DNA of 59,592 nucleotides from Pseudarthrobacter sp. NamE2. Lineage in GTDB: Bacteria; Actinomycetota; Actinomycetes; Actinomycetales; Micrococcaceae. The stretch spans positions 1 through 59,592 of the forward strand of contig NZ_VAHN01000019.1 in the NCBI RefSeq assembly GCF_005796205.1. The letters run 5' to 3'. Numbering within the stretch: position 1 is the first letter of the stretch; each line of letters starts with the position of its first letter. Below, in pieces: positions 24,860-33,238 of the stretch. Made by a program: the position numbers and the translations under genes. The notes below the pieces were generated by a model. That model saw only the letters and a list, made by a program, of their open reading frames with translations, searched no databases and was not told the DNA's origin.

Positions 24860-25877
24860 GCGGGCGCAGCTGCTGCTGGCCGTCATCCAAAAAAGGATGG
24901 ACTGGAACAAGGCGCGCAGATCCGGCGGCAGCCCGTTCGCGGCACTCATGGCAATGGTCCAGTGGCTTAGCGCCTGCGTCAACGTCCTGCGCCCGGTGCG
25001 TGCGTTCCGGCATTACAGCCTCCAGCGGGGGCCGCTGATGAGCGCAGGGATCGGCTTCAACATGTTCTTCTCCATCACCGGTTTGCTCACCACCGGGTTT
25101 TCCATTGCAGGCCTGGTACTGCGCGGGCAGCCCGCCTTGCTGGACACCATCGTCAGCAGCGTGGCCCAGAGCGCGCCGGGACTCTTGAAGGTCAACGGCG
25201 GCCAGGGCCTGGTGGACCCCCAGGACATGCTGAACCCGGATGGGCTCGGCTGGACCGCGGTCATTGGCTCGCTCGTCACCATCGTGACGTCGCTGCGCTG
25301 GATTTCAGGTATCAGGGAGGGGCTTCGCGGCGTGCTGAACCTTCCTCCGCTGCTGCTCAACCCGATCCTGCTGAAGCTGCGCGACGCCGGCATCCTCCTC
25401 TTGCTGGGCGTTGCCCTCGTTATCAGTGCGGGAGCCTCCCTGGTGTTCGGCACGGCGGCCCGGTGGGTGACCGATTTCCTGCGGCTCGACGACGTGTTGG
25501 CCGGCCCGTTGACAACCTCCATCAAGATCGGGGTGCCGCTGGTCCTGGGTTGGGTTACGGCGTTCGTCATGTACCGGCTGGCCGCGGGGCTGAAGCTGTC
25601 CCGGCGTGCGCTGCTGGAGGGCACCATCCTGGCGGCCGTGGGAACAACGGTGCTGCAGATCTTCAGTACCGAGCTGCTGGCCGGTGCGGGCCGCAATCCC
25701 ATCCTGGCCTCGTTCGCGATCATCATCGGCCTGCTGATCTGGTTCAACCTGGTCAGCCAGGTCTACCTGGTTTCGGCAGGATGGGCAGCTGTTCGGGAAG
25801 CGGACGCGCGGGATACGTCCGGGGCGTCCTCCCGCAAAACGATCCTCGGAGCGAAGCGGACCAATCCCCATACCTGA
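24723..25877 (+). CDS. YihY/virulence factor BrkB family membrane protein
   Basis: Up to 384 aa with about six hydrophobic segments from residue 100 to 360, beginning with the family's LQRGPLMSAGIGFNMFF segment. The family (formerly and wrongly called RNase BN) is of uncertain transport function. The start is uncertain: ATG at 24723 would give a Gln/Pro-rich N-terminus overlapping the 2H gene by 137 bp, whereas ATG at 24897 gives a non-overlapping 326-aa protein but has its AGG directly adjacent. The TM core is unaffected. Likely in one operon with trpS and the 2H gene. Confidence 0.82.
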   Translation: MPTAYGSYGKSWTLGPRLTTTPAPDLRKPPRKQQQKQAEQQPLPTERAQLLLAVIQKRMDWNKARRSGGSPFAALMAMVQWLSACVNVLRPVRAFRHYSLQRGPLMSAGIGFNMFFSITGLLTTGFSIAGLVLRGQPALLDTIVSSVAQSAPGLLKVNGGQGLVDPQDMLNPDGLGWTAVIGSLVTIVTSLRWISGIREGLRGVLNLPPLLLNPILLKLRDAGILLLLGVALVISAGASLVFGTAARWVTDFLRLDDVLAGPLTTSIKIGVPLVLGWVTAFVMYRLAAGLKLSRRALLEGTILAAVGTTVLQIFSTELLAGAGRNPILASFAIIIGLLIWFNLVSQVYLVSAGWAAVREADARDTSGASSRKTILGAKRTNPHT

Positions 25878-25912
25878 CGGTGCTGCAATCCAGCAGGACC
25901 ACCTTCAAGCCC

Positions 25913-25940
25913 TTGACCCGCCATGTTTCTCGTTGATACG
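25913..25940 (+). promoter_or_regulatory. Candidate promoter of the orphan sugar-binding protein gene
   Basis: TTGACC followed after 16 bp by GATACG, ahead of a LacI-type operator-like sequence at 25948. Transcription would start close to that site. Confidence 0.4.
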
Positions 25941-25947
25941 TTTCTGC

Positions 25948-25959
25948 GAAACCGCTTTC
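25948..25959. promoter_or_regulatory. LacI-type operator-like site
   Basis: GAAACCGCTTTC, an imperfect palindrome around CG matching the GAAAnCGnTTTC pattern common for LacI-family repressors. It lies 22 bp upstream of the binding-protein start codon and just past the candidate promoter. No LacI gene is in this window. Confidence 0.45.
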
Positions 25960-25981
25960 TCACGAGAAAGAAGCTTGCCCG

Positions 25982-27283
25982 ATGACGCGTAAAGTTGTTC
26001 GAAGCCTCCGCAGGTCAGTCGCCATCCTCTCGGCCGTGGGATTGCTTAGCCTTACCGCCGCCTGTTCCGCTCCGTCCGGGGGCGGATCCAACGATGGTCC
26101 GGTGGAGCTTCGTTTTTCGTGGTGGGGCAATGCAGGCCGTGCCGAATTGACCAATAAAGCCATCGCCGAGTTCGAGGCGGCAAACCCGGACATCAAGGTC
26201 AAACCCGAATTCGGGGACATCAGCGGCTACTTCGACAAGCTGGCCACGCAGGTTGCAGCCAACGACGCTCCCGATGTCATCACCCTGGGTGGCGCCTATC
26301 CCGCCGAATACGCGAACCGGGGCGCCTTGCTGGACCTGTCCACGGTCAGCGGCCAACTGGACCTGTCAAAGATGGACCAGGGCGCCCTGGAAAACGGCCA
26401 GGTCCAGGGGAGCCAGTACGGCGTGTCCACGGGAGCCAACGCGCTGGCTATCGTCGCCAACCCCAAAGTGTTCGAAGCGGCAGGGATCCCGCTCCCGGAC
26501 GACTCCGCGTGGAGCTGGGAGGACTTCGCGCAGACCGCCGCTGACATCACGGCCAAGAGTCCCAAGGGCACCTACGGAACGGCAACGGTCCTCACCCACG
26601 ATTCGCTGGATGCATTCGCCCGGCAGCGCGGTGAAGCACTGTACACCCAGGACGGCCAGTTGGGCCTGAGCAAGGAAACGGTTCGGGAATACTTCGAGTA
26701 CTCCCTGAAGCTCAGCGAGACAGGTGCCGCCCCGAACGCCTCGGAAACGGTGGAAAAGCTCAACGTCAGCACGGAACAGACCCTGATGGGAACGGGACAG
26801 GCAGGCATGATGCTCACCTGGAGCAACTCCCTGTCCGCGCTGAGCAAGGCCTCGGGCGCCGACCTTAAACTGCTGAAACTCCCGGGGGAGACGCCGCAAC
26901 CGGGAATCTGGCTGCAGTCCTCGCAGTTCTACACCATCTCCGCCCGCAGCCAGCACCCCGAGGCCGCGGCCAAGCTGGTGGACTTCCTGGTCAACAACGA
27001 GTCTGCCGCCAAGATCATCCAGAGCGACCGCGGAGTTCCCAGCAACTCCGACATGCGGTCCGCGATCCAGGACCTGCTGTCCCCGCAGGGCAAGGTTGAG
27101 GCGGCCTACATCGACGAGATCGGCAAAATGGACTTTGCGCCCACGTTCATCGGCCCCACCGGCTCAACGGCGGTCTCGGAAATCACCGCCCGCATCAACA
27201 CGGATGTCCTGTTCAACCGGCTGAGCCCGGAGCGCGCCGCCGAACAATGGCTGAACGAAAGCAAGTCAGCGATCGGCAGGTAG
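25982..27283 (+). CDS. ABC transporter sugar-binding lipoprotein (orphan)
   Basis: 433-aa extracytoplasmic family 1 solute-binding protein. The signal peptide ends in a lipobox LTAAC (Cys28). The mature part has the usual SBP_bac_1 features: LRFSWWGNAGRAELTNKAI near residue 42, APDVITLGGAYPAEYANRG near 98, and GQAGMMLTWSNSL near 280. Such proteins bind oligosaccharides for import. No permease or ATPase gene adjoins it; the next gene is on the opposite strand, so it must work with components encoded elsewhere. A LacI-type operator upstream suggests sugar-dependent control. Confidence 0.88.
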   Translation: MTRKVVRSLRRSVAILSAVGLLSLTAACSAPSGGGSNDGPVELRFSWWGNAGRAELTNKAIAEFEAANPDIKVKPEFGDISGYFDKLATQVAANDAPDVITLGGAYPAEYANRGALLDLSTVSGQLDLSKMDQGALENGQVQGSQYGVSTGANALAIVANPKVFEAAGIPLPDDSAWSWEDFAQTAADITAKSPKGTYGTATVLTHDSLDAFARQRGEALYTQDGQLGLSKETVREYFEYSLKLSETGAAPNASETVEKLNVSTEQTLMGTGQAGMMLTWSNSLSALSKASGADLKLLKLPGETPQPGIWLQSSQFYTISARSQHPEAAAKLVDFLVNNESAAKIIQSDRGVPSNSDMRSAIQDLLSPQGKVEAAYIDEIGKMDFAPTFIGPTGSTAVSEITARINTDVLFNRLSPERAAEQWLNESKSAIGR

Positions 27284-27314
27284 GCGGACAAGGTCCGGCA
27301 GCGGCCGGCCAGTC

Positions 27315-28091
27315 TCAGGATGCTTCTCCTGCGTCCAGGTACTGGTCGGCCCACGCGGCAATAATCTTCGCAGCCCTGGCGGCTTGGCCCTTGCCAGTCA
27401 GCAGATGGTCGCTGCCCTCAAGGGACACGAAATTCCGCGGATGCCGGGCGGTCTGGAAGATGGTGCTGGCGTTCTCGATTCCCACCGTGTTGTCCGTGGG
27501 GGAGTGCAGCACCATCAACGGCTTATGGAGCTGACGGATGCAGTCGGTCAGGTCCGCGTTCTCCAGGTCCTCCACAAAGTGCTTCCGGATTTCCACGCGC
27601 TTGCCGCCCAGGTCCACTTCGGCGCTGCCCTCGCTCAGGATCTTGTCCAGGGCTGCGTCGAAGACCTGGGCCACATGATTGGGTGAAAACGGGGCACCGA
27701 CGGTTGCAACGGCGTCGAGCTCCGGAATTGCCCGGGCTGCCGCGAGCACGGCAGCCCCGCCAAAGGAGTGGCCCACCAGCAGGGAGATCGCTTTGCCTTG
27801 GCTGCGCATGAACTCGGCCGCTTTGACCGTGTCCGCAACCTTGTGGCTGAAGGAGCCTGCGGACCATTCGCCGGCTGATCCGCCCAGCCCCAGGTTGTCA
27901 AAGCGCAGCATGCCCACACCGCTGTCCGCCAGGGCTTTGCACATCCGGGAGGCGGACGGGGAGTCCTTACCGAGCGTGAAGCCGTGCGAAAAGACGCCCC
28001 AGCCCTTGACCGGCCCCTCCGGGACGTCAATGATGCCGGAAAGGATTTCGCCGGTGGAGCCGGCGAACGACACCTTTTCTGAGCGGGACAC
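27315..28091 (-). CDS. Alpha/beta hydrolase family protein
   Basis: 258-aa serine hydrolase. Nucleophile elbow GHSFGGAA (Ser near residue 108), an oxyanion region SHGFTLGKDS near 35-44, an acid candidate in LHSPTDNTV near 200 and His in SLEGSDHLLTG near 230. It resembles the hydrolase domain that in some bacteria is fused to OsmC. Cytoplasmic, no signal peptide. Substrate unknown. It sits between the orphan binding-protein gene (convergent) and the sdh operon terminator. Confidence 0.85.
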   Translation of the reverse strand: MSRSEKVSFAGSTGEILSGIIDVPEGPVKGWGVFSHGFTLGKDSPSASRMCKALADSGVGMLRFDNLGLGGSAGEWSAGSFSHKVADTVKAAEFMRSQGKAISLLVGHSFGGAAVLAAARAIPELDAVATVGAPFSPNHVAQVFDAALDKILSEGSAEVDLGGKRVEIRKHFVEDLENADLTDCIRQLHKPLMVLHSPTDNTVGIENASTIFQTARHPRNFVSLEGSDHLLTGKGQAARAAKIIAAWADQYLDAGEAS

Positions 28092-28136
28092 TGCGTCCCC
28101 TTTCTTCTGGTGGGGGCTGCTTTAGGGGTCATTACG

Positions 28137-28189
28137 ACGACGGCGCCGCCCACCGTACGTTTCCCGTACACGGTGAGCGACGCCGTCGT
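28137..28189 (-). terminator. Hairpin terminator after sdhB
   Basis: Outer stem ACGACGGCG/CGCCGTCGT, then CACCGT/ACGGTG and GTACG/CGTAC inner stems with bulges. It lies 15 bp past the sdhB stop codon. There is no clear T-run on the minus-strand side. Confidence 0.6.
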
Positions 28190-28203
28190 CCGCGGGTTAA
28201 TCC

Positions 28204-28986
28204 CTAGATCTTGCGCGAAAGGATGGCCTGCTTGACCTCTTGGATTGCCTGGGTCACCTGGATGCCGCGGGGGCATGCCTCGGAGCAGTTGAAGGTGGTG
28301 CGGCAGCGCCACACACCTTCCTTGTCGTTGAGGATCTCCAGGCGCATGTCACCGGCGTCGTCACGCGAATCGAAGATGAAACGGTGCGCGTTGACGATCG
28401 CTGCCGGGCCGAAGTACTGGCCGTCAGTCCAGAAGACCGGGCAGGAGGACGTGCACGCAGCACACAAGATGCACTTGGTGGTGTCGTCGAAGCGCTCACG
28501 GTCCTCGGCGGACTGCAGGCGTTCCCGGGTGGGTTCGTGGCCCTTATTGATGAGGAACGGCATGACCTCGCGGTAGGACTGGAAAAACGGCTCCATGTCC
28601 ACGATGAGGTCCTTTTCCACCGGCAGGCCCTTGATGGGTTCAACCGTGATGGGTTTGGACGTGTCCAGGTCCTTCAGCAGGGTCTTGCAGGCGAGGCGGT
28701 TGCGGCCGTTGATGCGCATGGCATCCGAACCGCACACGCCGTGGCCGCAGGAGCGGCGGAAGGACAGGCTGCCGTCGGTCTCCCACTTGACCTTGTGCAG
28801 GGCATCCAGGACGCGGTCAGTGCCGTACATGGTGAGGTGGAAATCATCCCACGTGGCCTCTTCGGAGACCTCCGGGTTGTACCGGCGGACGCGCATGTGC
28901 ACATCGAACGTGGGGATCTCGCCGCCCCCGCCGACGCCGGCAGGCAGTTCAACCTTTGAGGCTGGCTCAGCGATTTCAGCGGTCAT
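28204..28986 (-). CDS. sdhB: Succinate dehydrogenase iron-sulfur subunit
   Basis: 260-aa subunit of complex II passing electrons from the flavoprotein to the quinone site. The 2Fe-2S ligands lie in RRSCGHGVCGSDAMRINGR with a later LAC, and the 4Fe-4S/3Fe-4S ligands in CILCAACTSSCPVFW and CSEACPRGI. Its length is standard. It is the last gene of sdhC-sdhD-sdhA-sdhB, with one base between sdhA and sdhB. Confidence 0.97.
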   Translation of the reverse strand: MTAEIAEPASKVELPAGVGGGGEIPTFDVHMRVRRYNPEVSEEATWDDFHLTMYGTDRVLDALHKVKWETDGSLSFRRSCGHGVCGSDAMRINGRNRLACKTLLKDLDTSKPITVEPIKGLPVEKDLIVDMEPFFQSYREVMPFLINKGHEPTRERLQSAEDRERFDDTTKCILCAACTSSCPVFWTDGQYFGPAAIVNAHRFIFDSRDDAGDMRLEILNDKEGVWRCRTTFNCSEACPRGIQVTQAIQEVKQAILSRKI

Positions 28987-28987
28987 C

Positions 28988-30784
28988 TTAGTACTTCCTC
29001 ACCATCGGTTCGTAGCGGGTGAAGACAACCGGCTTGGTGTCCAGGCGGATGCCGGCAATGGATTCTGCCGATCCCGCGGGAGCCTGGTCGTCCTTGTACG
29101 CCATGGAGTGCTTCATGAATTTCTCGTCGTTGCGTTCCGGGAAGTCCTCGCGGAAGTGGCCGCCGCGGGATTCCTCGCGGTGCAGGGCAGCCACGGTCAT
29201 CACCTTCGCCAGTTCCAGCAGGAAGCCGAGTTCGACGGCCTCGAGCAGGTCCAGGTTGAAGCGCTTGCCCTTGTCCTGGACATTGATGCGCTTATACCGC
29301 TCTTCAAAGGAGGCGATATCGCCCAACACCTGGTTCAAGGTCTCCGCCGTCCGGAACACCTGCATGTTGGCATCCATGGTGTCCTGCAGTTCCTTGCGGA
29401 TCTGTGACACCTTTTCGTCGCCGCTGCCGTTGCGGGCAATGTCCAGCAGTTCGGTGGTGTACGCCACCGGGTTTTCCGGCAGTTCCACGAAATCTGCCGT
29501 CTTGGCATACTCTGCGGCTGCGACGCCGGCCCGCTTGCCGAACACGTTGATGTCCAGCAGGGAGTTGGTGCCCAGGCGGTTGGAGCCGTGGACCGATACG
29601 CAGGCTACTTCACCGGCGGCGAAGAGTCCCGGGACCACGGTGTCGTTGTCCTGGAGCACTTCGGTTTCGATGTTCGTGGGGATGCCGCCCATGGCGTAGT
29701 GGGCCGTGGGGAACACGGGAACCGGCTCGGTGTAGGGCTCAACACCCAGGTAGGTGCGGGCGAACTCGGTGATGTCCGGAAGCTTGGCGTCAATATGTGC
29801 CGGCTCCAGGTGGGTCAGGTCCAGGAGCACGTAGTCCTTGTTCGGGCCGCAGCCGCGGCCTTCGCGGACTTCGTTGGCCATGGACCGGGCCACGATGTCG
29901 CGCGGTGCCAGGTCCTTGATGGTGGGTGCGTAGCGCTCCATAAAACGCTCACCCTCTGAGTTGCGGAGGATGGCACCTTCACCGCGGGCCGCCTCGGAGA
30001 GGAGGATGCCCAGACCGGCGAGGCCGGTGGGGTGGAACTGGAAGAACTCCATGTCCTCCAGCGGGATGCCGCGGCGGAAGGCGATGCCCATGCCGTCACC
30101 GGTAAGGGTGTGGGCGTTGGAGGTGGTCTTGAAGACCTTGCCGGCACCGCCGGAGGCGAACACCACGGACTTGGCCTGGAAGACGTGCAGTTCACCGGAG
30201 GCGAGGTCGTAGGAGACCACGCCGGCCACGCGCTTCTGCTTGTATGGGGTGCCGTCCGCACGGACGGCATCCTCTTCGACTGTCAGCAGGTCCAGGACGT
30301 AGTACTCGTTGTAGAACTCGACGTTGTGCTTGACGCAGTTTTGGTAAAGCGTCTGCAGGATCATGTGGCCGGTGCGGTCCGCGGCGTAGCATGCGCGGCG
30401 GACCGGTGCCTTGCCGTGGTCGCGGGTGTGGCCGCCGAAGCGGCGCTGGTCGATGCGGCCTTCGGGCGTGCGGTTGAACGGCAGGCCCATCTTTTCCAGG
30501 TCAAGCACGGCGTCGATGGCTTCCTTGGCCATGACTTCGGCGGCATCCTGGTCAACCAGGTAGTCGCCGCCCTTGACGGTGTCGAACGTGTGCCATTCCC
30601 AGTTGTCTTCCTCGACGTTGGCGAGGGCTGCACACATGCCACCCTGTGCCGCACCGGTGTGCGAGCGGGTGGGGTAGAGCTTGGTCAGTACTGCGGTGCG
30701 CGCACGCTGACCGGATTCGATCGCGGCGCGCATGCCAGCGCCACCGGCACCGACGATGACGACGTCGTACTTATGGACCTGCAT
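28988..30784 (-). CDS. sdhA: Succinate dehydrogenase flavoprotein subunit
   Basis: 598-aa catalytic subunit oxidising succinate to fumarate. The ATG at 30784 (MQVHKYDVVIVGAGGAGM) matches family N-termini. The FAD motif GAGGAG is followed by YPTRSHTGAAQGG, whose His is the covalent FAD site. The active-site motifs include GGHTRDHGKAPVRRACYAAD near 120-140 and HGSNRLGTNSLLD near 405. C-terminal RGGHFREDFPERND is typical. It follows sdhD after 108 bp that contain a strong hairpin. Confidence 0.97.
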   Translation of the reverse strand: MQVHKYDVVIVGAGGAGMRAAIESGQRARTAVLTKLYPTRSHTGAAQGGMCAALANVEEDNWEWHTFDTVKGGDYLVDQDAAEVMAKEAIDAVLDLEKMGLPFNRTPEGRIDQRRFGGHTRDHGKAPVRRACYAADRTGHMILQTLYQNCVKHNVEFYNEYYVLDLLTVEEDAVRADGTPYKQKRVAGVVSYDLASGELHVFQAKSVVFASGGAGKVFKTTSNAHTLTGDGMGIAFRRGIPLEDMEFFQFHPTGLAGLGILLSEAARGEGAILRNSEGERFMERYAPTIKDLAPRDIVARSMANEVREGRGCGPNKDYVLLDLTHLEPAHIDAKLPDITEFARTYLGVEPYTEPVPVFPTAHYAMGGIPTNIETEVLQDNDTVVPGLFAAGEVACVSVHGSNRLGTNSLLDINVFGKRAGVAAAEYAKTADFVELPENPVAYTTELLDIARNGSGDEKVSQIRKELQDTMDANMQVFRTAETLNQVLGDIASFEERYKRINVQDKGKRFNLDLLEAVELGFLLELAKVMTVAALHREESRGGHFREDFPERNDEKFMKHSMAYKDDQAPAGSAESIAGIRLDTKPVVFTRYEPMVRKY

Positions 30785-30851
30785 ACGGGATGCTCTTTCT
30801 CTCAAAATTCGCTATGGAACTACGGGGCGGCCTGGCCTGCTCCGCAAAACA

Positions 30852-30877
30852 GGGCCCGCGGTAATGCCCGCGGGCCC
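30852..30877 (-). other. Perfect G+C hairpin in the sdhD-sdhA gap
   Basis: GGGCCCGCGG pairs perfectly with CCGCGGGCCC across a six-base loop (10 bp, all G/C). It sits between the sdhD stop codon and the sdhA start inside the operon and has no T-run, so it is more likely an mRNA-stability or partial-attenuation element than a full terminator. Confidence 0.6.
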
Positions 30878-30892
30878 GGGGTGGTGCTGCTG

Positions 30893-31354
30893 CTAGGCAG
30901 GGCAGAACCCACCGGGGAGGGGGACACCGTCAACCACGGGGCAGGGGTCGAAGGTGAAGATGACCAGGGTGCCCAGTACGACGATGACAACCGTTGCCGA
31001 GTACAGGACCGTCTTCAGCCAGCGGCGGGTGGTGTCCTTCTCGGCGTAGTCATTGATGATGGTGCGCACGCCGTTGGTGCCGTGCAGCATGGCCAGCCAC
31101 AGCATCGTCAGGTCCCACAACTGCCAGAAGGGATCGGCCCACTTGCCGGCCACGAAACCGAAGTCGATGGCGTGGATACCTTCGCCCACCATGAGGTTTA
31201 CGAAGAGGTGGCCGAAAATGAGCACCACCAGGACCACGCCGGAGAGGCGCATGAAGAGCCACGCGATCATTTCGAAGTTGCCGCGGCTGCCGCCCGTGCG
31301 GCGGTACTGGGGGGCAATCCGCCCGCTGCGGGGGCTCTCGATTGTTGCGCTCAT
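30893..31354 (-). CDS. sdhD: Succinate dehydrogenase membrane anchor subunit
   Basis: 153-aa membrane subunit. Three hydrophobic segments: about 28-52 (EMIAWLFMRLSGVVLVVLIFGHLFV contains the likely haem His), 75-95 (LWDLTMLWLAMLHGTNGVRTII) and 112-135. The N-terminus is Arg/Ser-rich. It anchors SdhAB and shares the haem/quinone site with SdhC. Its start is three bases after the sdhC stop. Confidence 0.92.
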   Translation of the reverse strand: MSATIESPRSGRIAPQYRRTGGSRGNFEMIAWLFMRLSGVVLVVLIFGHLFVNLMVGEGIHAIDFGFVAGKWADPFWQLWDLTMLWLAMLHGTNGVRTIINDYAEKDTTRRWLKTVLYSATVVIVVLGTLVIFTFDPCPVVDGVPLPGGFCPA

Positions 31355-31357
31355 CGC

Positions 31358-31738
31358 TTAGTGACCTCCGAGGGCGAGTGACAGGTGGCGGATGGAGAAG
31401 GCAACCATGGTGACAAGCCACAGGGCCAGGACTGCCCACAGCATCTGCTTCTGGTACCTGGCGCCCTTCTTCCAGAAGTCGACCGCGATGATGCGAAGGC
31501 CGTTGAAGGCGTGGAAGACGATGGCCGCAACAAGGCCGGTCTCACCCAGAGCCATCAGGGGGTTCTTGTATGCTCCGATCACGGCGGTGTATGCCTCCGG
31601 TGACACACGCACCAAAGAGGTGTCCAGAACGTGGACCAACAAGAAGAAAAAGATCACTACACCGGTAATGCGGTGTCCTACCCAGGACCACATGCCTTCA
31701 CGGCCGCGGTACAAGGTGCCAGCTGGTTTTGTCGGCAC
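31358..31738 (-). CDS. sdhC: Succinate dehydrogenase cytochrome b subunit
   Basis: 126-aa membrane subunit. The GTG at 31738 is chosen because AGGGAGG lies seven bases upstream and the protein then begins VPTKPAGTLYRGREGMWSW as in homologues; the longer frame to 31855 would start within the promoter. Three hydrophobic segments: ITGVVIFFFLLVHVLD (with the haem His), GLVAAIVFHAFNGLRII, and MLWAVLALWLVTMVAF. It is the first gene of the sdh operon. Confidence 0.93.
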   Translation of the reverse strand: MPTKPAGTLYRGREGMWSWVGHRITGVVIFFFLLVHVLDTSLVRVSPEAYTAVIGAYKNPLMALGETGLVAAIVFHAFNGLRIIAVDFWKKGARYQKQMLWAVLALWLVTMVAFSIRHLSLALGGH

Positions 31739-31826
31739 TGATAAACCTCCCTGCAACACAGCGGCGCTGGCATGAGATCCACGCGGGGGGAACGCCTGCT
31801 GCGAGAGCACTCGTAGCTCAGGCCTA

Positions 31827-31855
31827 AATCTAGGCTCCGCTAACAGCTTATTCAA
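31827..31855 (-). promoter_or_regulatory. Promoter of the sdhCDAB operon
   Basis: On the minus strand TTGAAT and TAGATT are separated by exactly 17 bp, the best -35/-10 pair in the window. The transcript would start near 31820 with an approximately 80-nt leader before the sdhC GTG. Confidence 0.7.
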
Positions 31856-31993
31856 TTTAGGAACGCCTTGGTGCCCTGTACTGGCGCGGATTTTCGAAAA
31901 TTATGAGACAAACACCACAATTCGGTATGTGCGCTGCGGGGGGACTGCTAAAGGGCAGGAGATCCTGCCGGGGAGGCGTTTGGGTCCGTCGGC

Positions 31994-31999
31994 TAAAGT
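31994..31999 (+). promoter_or_regulatory. -10 hexamer of manC
   Basis: TAAAGT, five bases before a GTG at 32005 and eight before the ATG at 32008; fits a leaderless transcript. Confidence 0.45.
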
Positions 32000-32007
32000 A
32001 GGCCGTG

Positions 32008-33141
32008 ATGAGTACAGACAAAGTGACAAGCCCGGCATCACCCCTTGACCGCTTCATCGCGGTGATTCCGGCCGGCGGAGTGGGGACCCGCCTCTGGCCC
32101 CTGTCACGCGCCGCAGCTCCCAAGTTCCTCCACGACCTCACCGGTTCGGGCAGCACGCTGCTGCGCGCCACCTACGACCGGCTGCAGCCGCTTGCCGGGA
32201 GCCGCATGCTCGTGGTTACCGGCCAGGCCCACAGGGAAGCCGTGTGCCGCCAGCTGCCCGAGGTGAAGGAGTCTGACCTGGTGCTCGAGTCCGAGCCCAA
32301 GGACTCCGCCGCGGCAATCGGGCTGGCTGCCGCCATCCTGCATGAGCGGGACCCGGACGCCATCATGGGTTCCTTCGCGGCGGACCAGGTGATCAGCCCG
32401 GACCAGCTCTTCCAGCAGGCAGTCCGCGAAGCCATCCACACTGCGGCCGCGGGCAAGATTGTCACCATTGGCATCAAGCCCACGCACCCGTCAACCGGCT
32501 TTGGGTACATCCGGTCCGGCCAGGACCTGCATATCGACGGCGCGCCCAGCGCGCAGGACGTCGTGGAGTTCGTCGAAAAGCCGGACGAGGCTGTTGCCCA
32601 GCAGTATGTGGAAAGCGGCAACTACGTATGGAACGCCGGCATGTTCGTGGCCCCGGTGGCCTTGCTGCTGAAGCACCTTGAAGAGAACCAGCCGGAGCTG
32701 TTCCAGGGGCTGCAGGAGATCGCGCGTGCCTGGGACACCCCCGCCCGGGACGAGGTCACGTCCCGCATCTGGACCACCCTGCCGAAGATTGCCATCGATT
32801 ACGCCGTCGCCGAGCCCGCCGCCGAAGCCGGGGACGTCGCCGTCGTGCCCGGAGCCTTCCGCTGGGACGACGTTGGGGACTTCGCCTCCGTGGGACGGCT
32901 CAACTCCGCCAGGGAAGTGGACGCCGTCACCGTCCTGGGTGAAGGGGCCCGCGTCTTCACCGAGAACTCCAGCGGCGTTGTGGTTACCGATACCAAGCGC
33001 GTCATCGCCCTGATCGGCATCGAGGACGTAGTCATCGTGGACACGCCGGACGCCCTGCTGGTCACCACCAAGGCCAACTCCCAGCGGGTCAAGGCGGCTG
33101 TTGATGCCCTTAAGGCAAGCGGAGACACAGACGTGCTGTAA
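32008..33141 (+). CDS. manC: Mannose-1-phosphate guanylyltransferase
   Basis: 377-aa nucleotidyltransferase making GDP-mannose from mannose 1-phosphate and GTP for glycan synthesis. N-terminal signature AVIPAGGVGTRLWPLSRAAAPKFL near residues 15-40, then KPTHPSTGFGYI near 155, FVEKPDEAVAQQYVESGNYVWNAGMF near 185-210 and GAFRWDDVGDFASVG near 285. There is no C-terminal isomerase domain, so it is the monofunctional form. It stands alone, divergent from sdh. Confidence 0.93.
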   Translation: MSTDKVTSPASPLDRFIAVIPAGGVGTRLWPLSRAAAPKFLHDLTGSGSTLLRATYDRLQPLAGSRMLVVTGQAHREAVCRQLPEVKESDLVLESEPKDSAAAIGLAAAILHERDPDAIMGSFAADQVISPDQLFQQAVREAIHTAAAGKIVTIGIKPTHPSTGFGYIRSGQDLHIDGAPSAQDVVEFVEKPDEAVAQQYVESGNYVWNAGMFVAPVALLLKHLEENQPELFQGLQEIARAWDTPARDEVTSRIWTTLPKIAIDYAVAEPAAEAGDVAVVPGAFRWDDVGDFASVGRLNSAREVDAVTVLGEGARVFTENSSGVVVTDTKRVIALIGIEDVVIVDTPDALLVTTKANSQRVKAAVDALKASGDTDVL

Positions 33142-33226
33142 CCCGGGCCGGGTTGCAGGCCGTGTACTCAGCGGTGCCCGGTATGTAACGCGGCGACCTG
33201 ATGGCCGGTAACGCAATCATCCTCGC

Positions 33227-33232
33227 TAAAGT
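33227..33232 (+). promoter_or_regulatory. -10 hexamer of the M20 amidohydrolase gene
   Basis: TAAAGT six bases before the GTG at 33239; no ribosome-binding site is visible, so the message is probably leaderless. Confidence 0.5.
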
Positions 33233-33238
33233 GATCCA

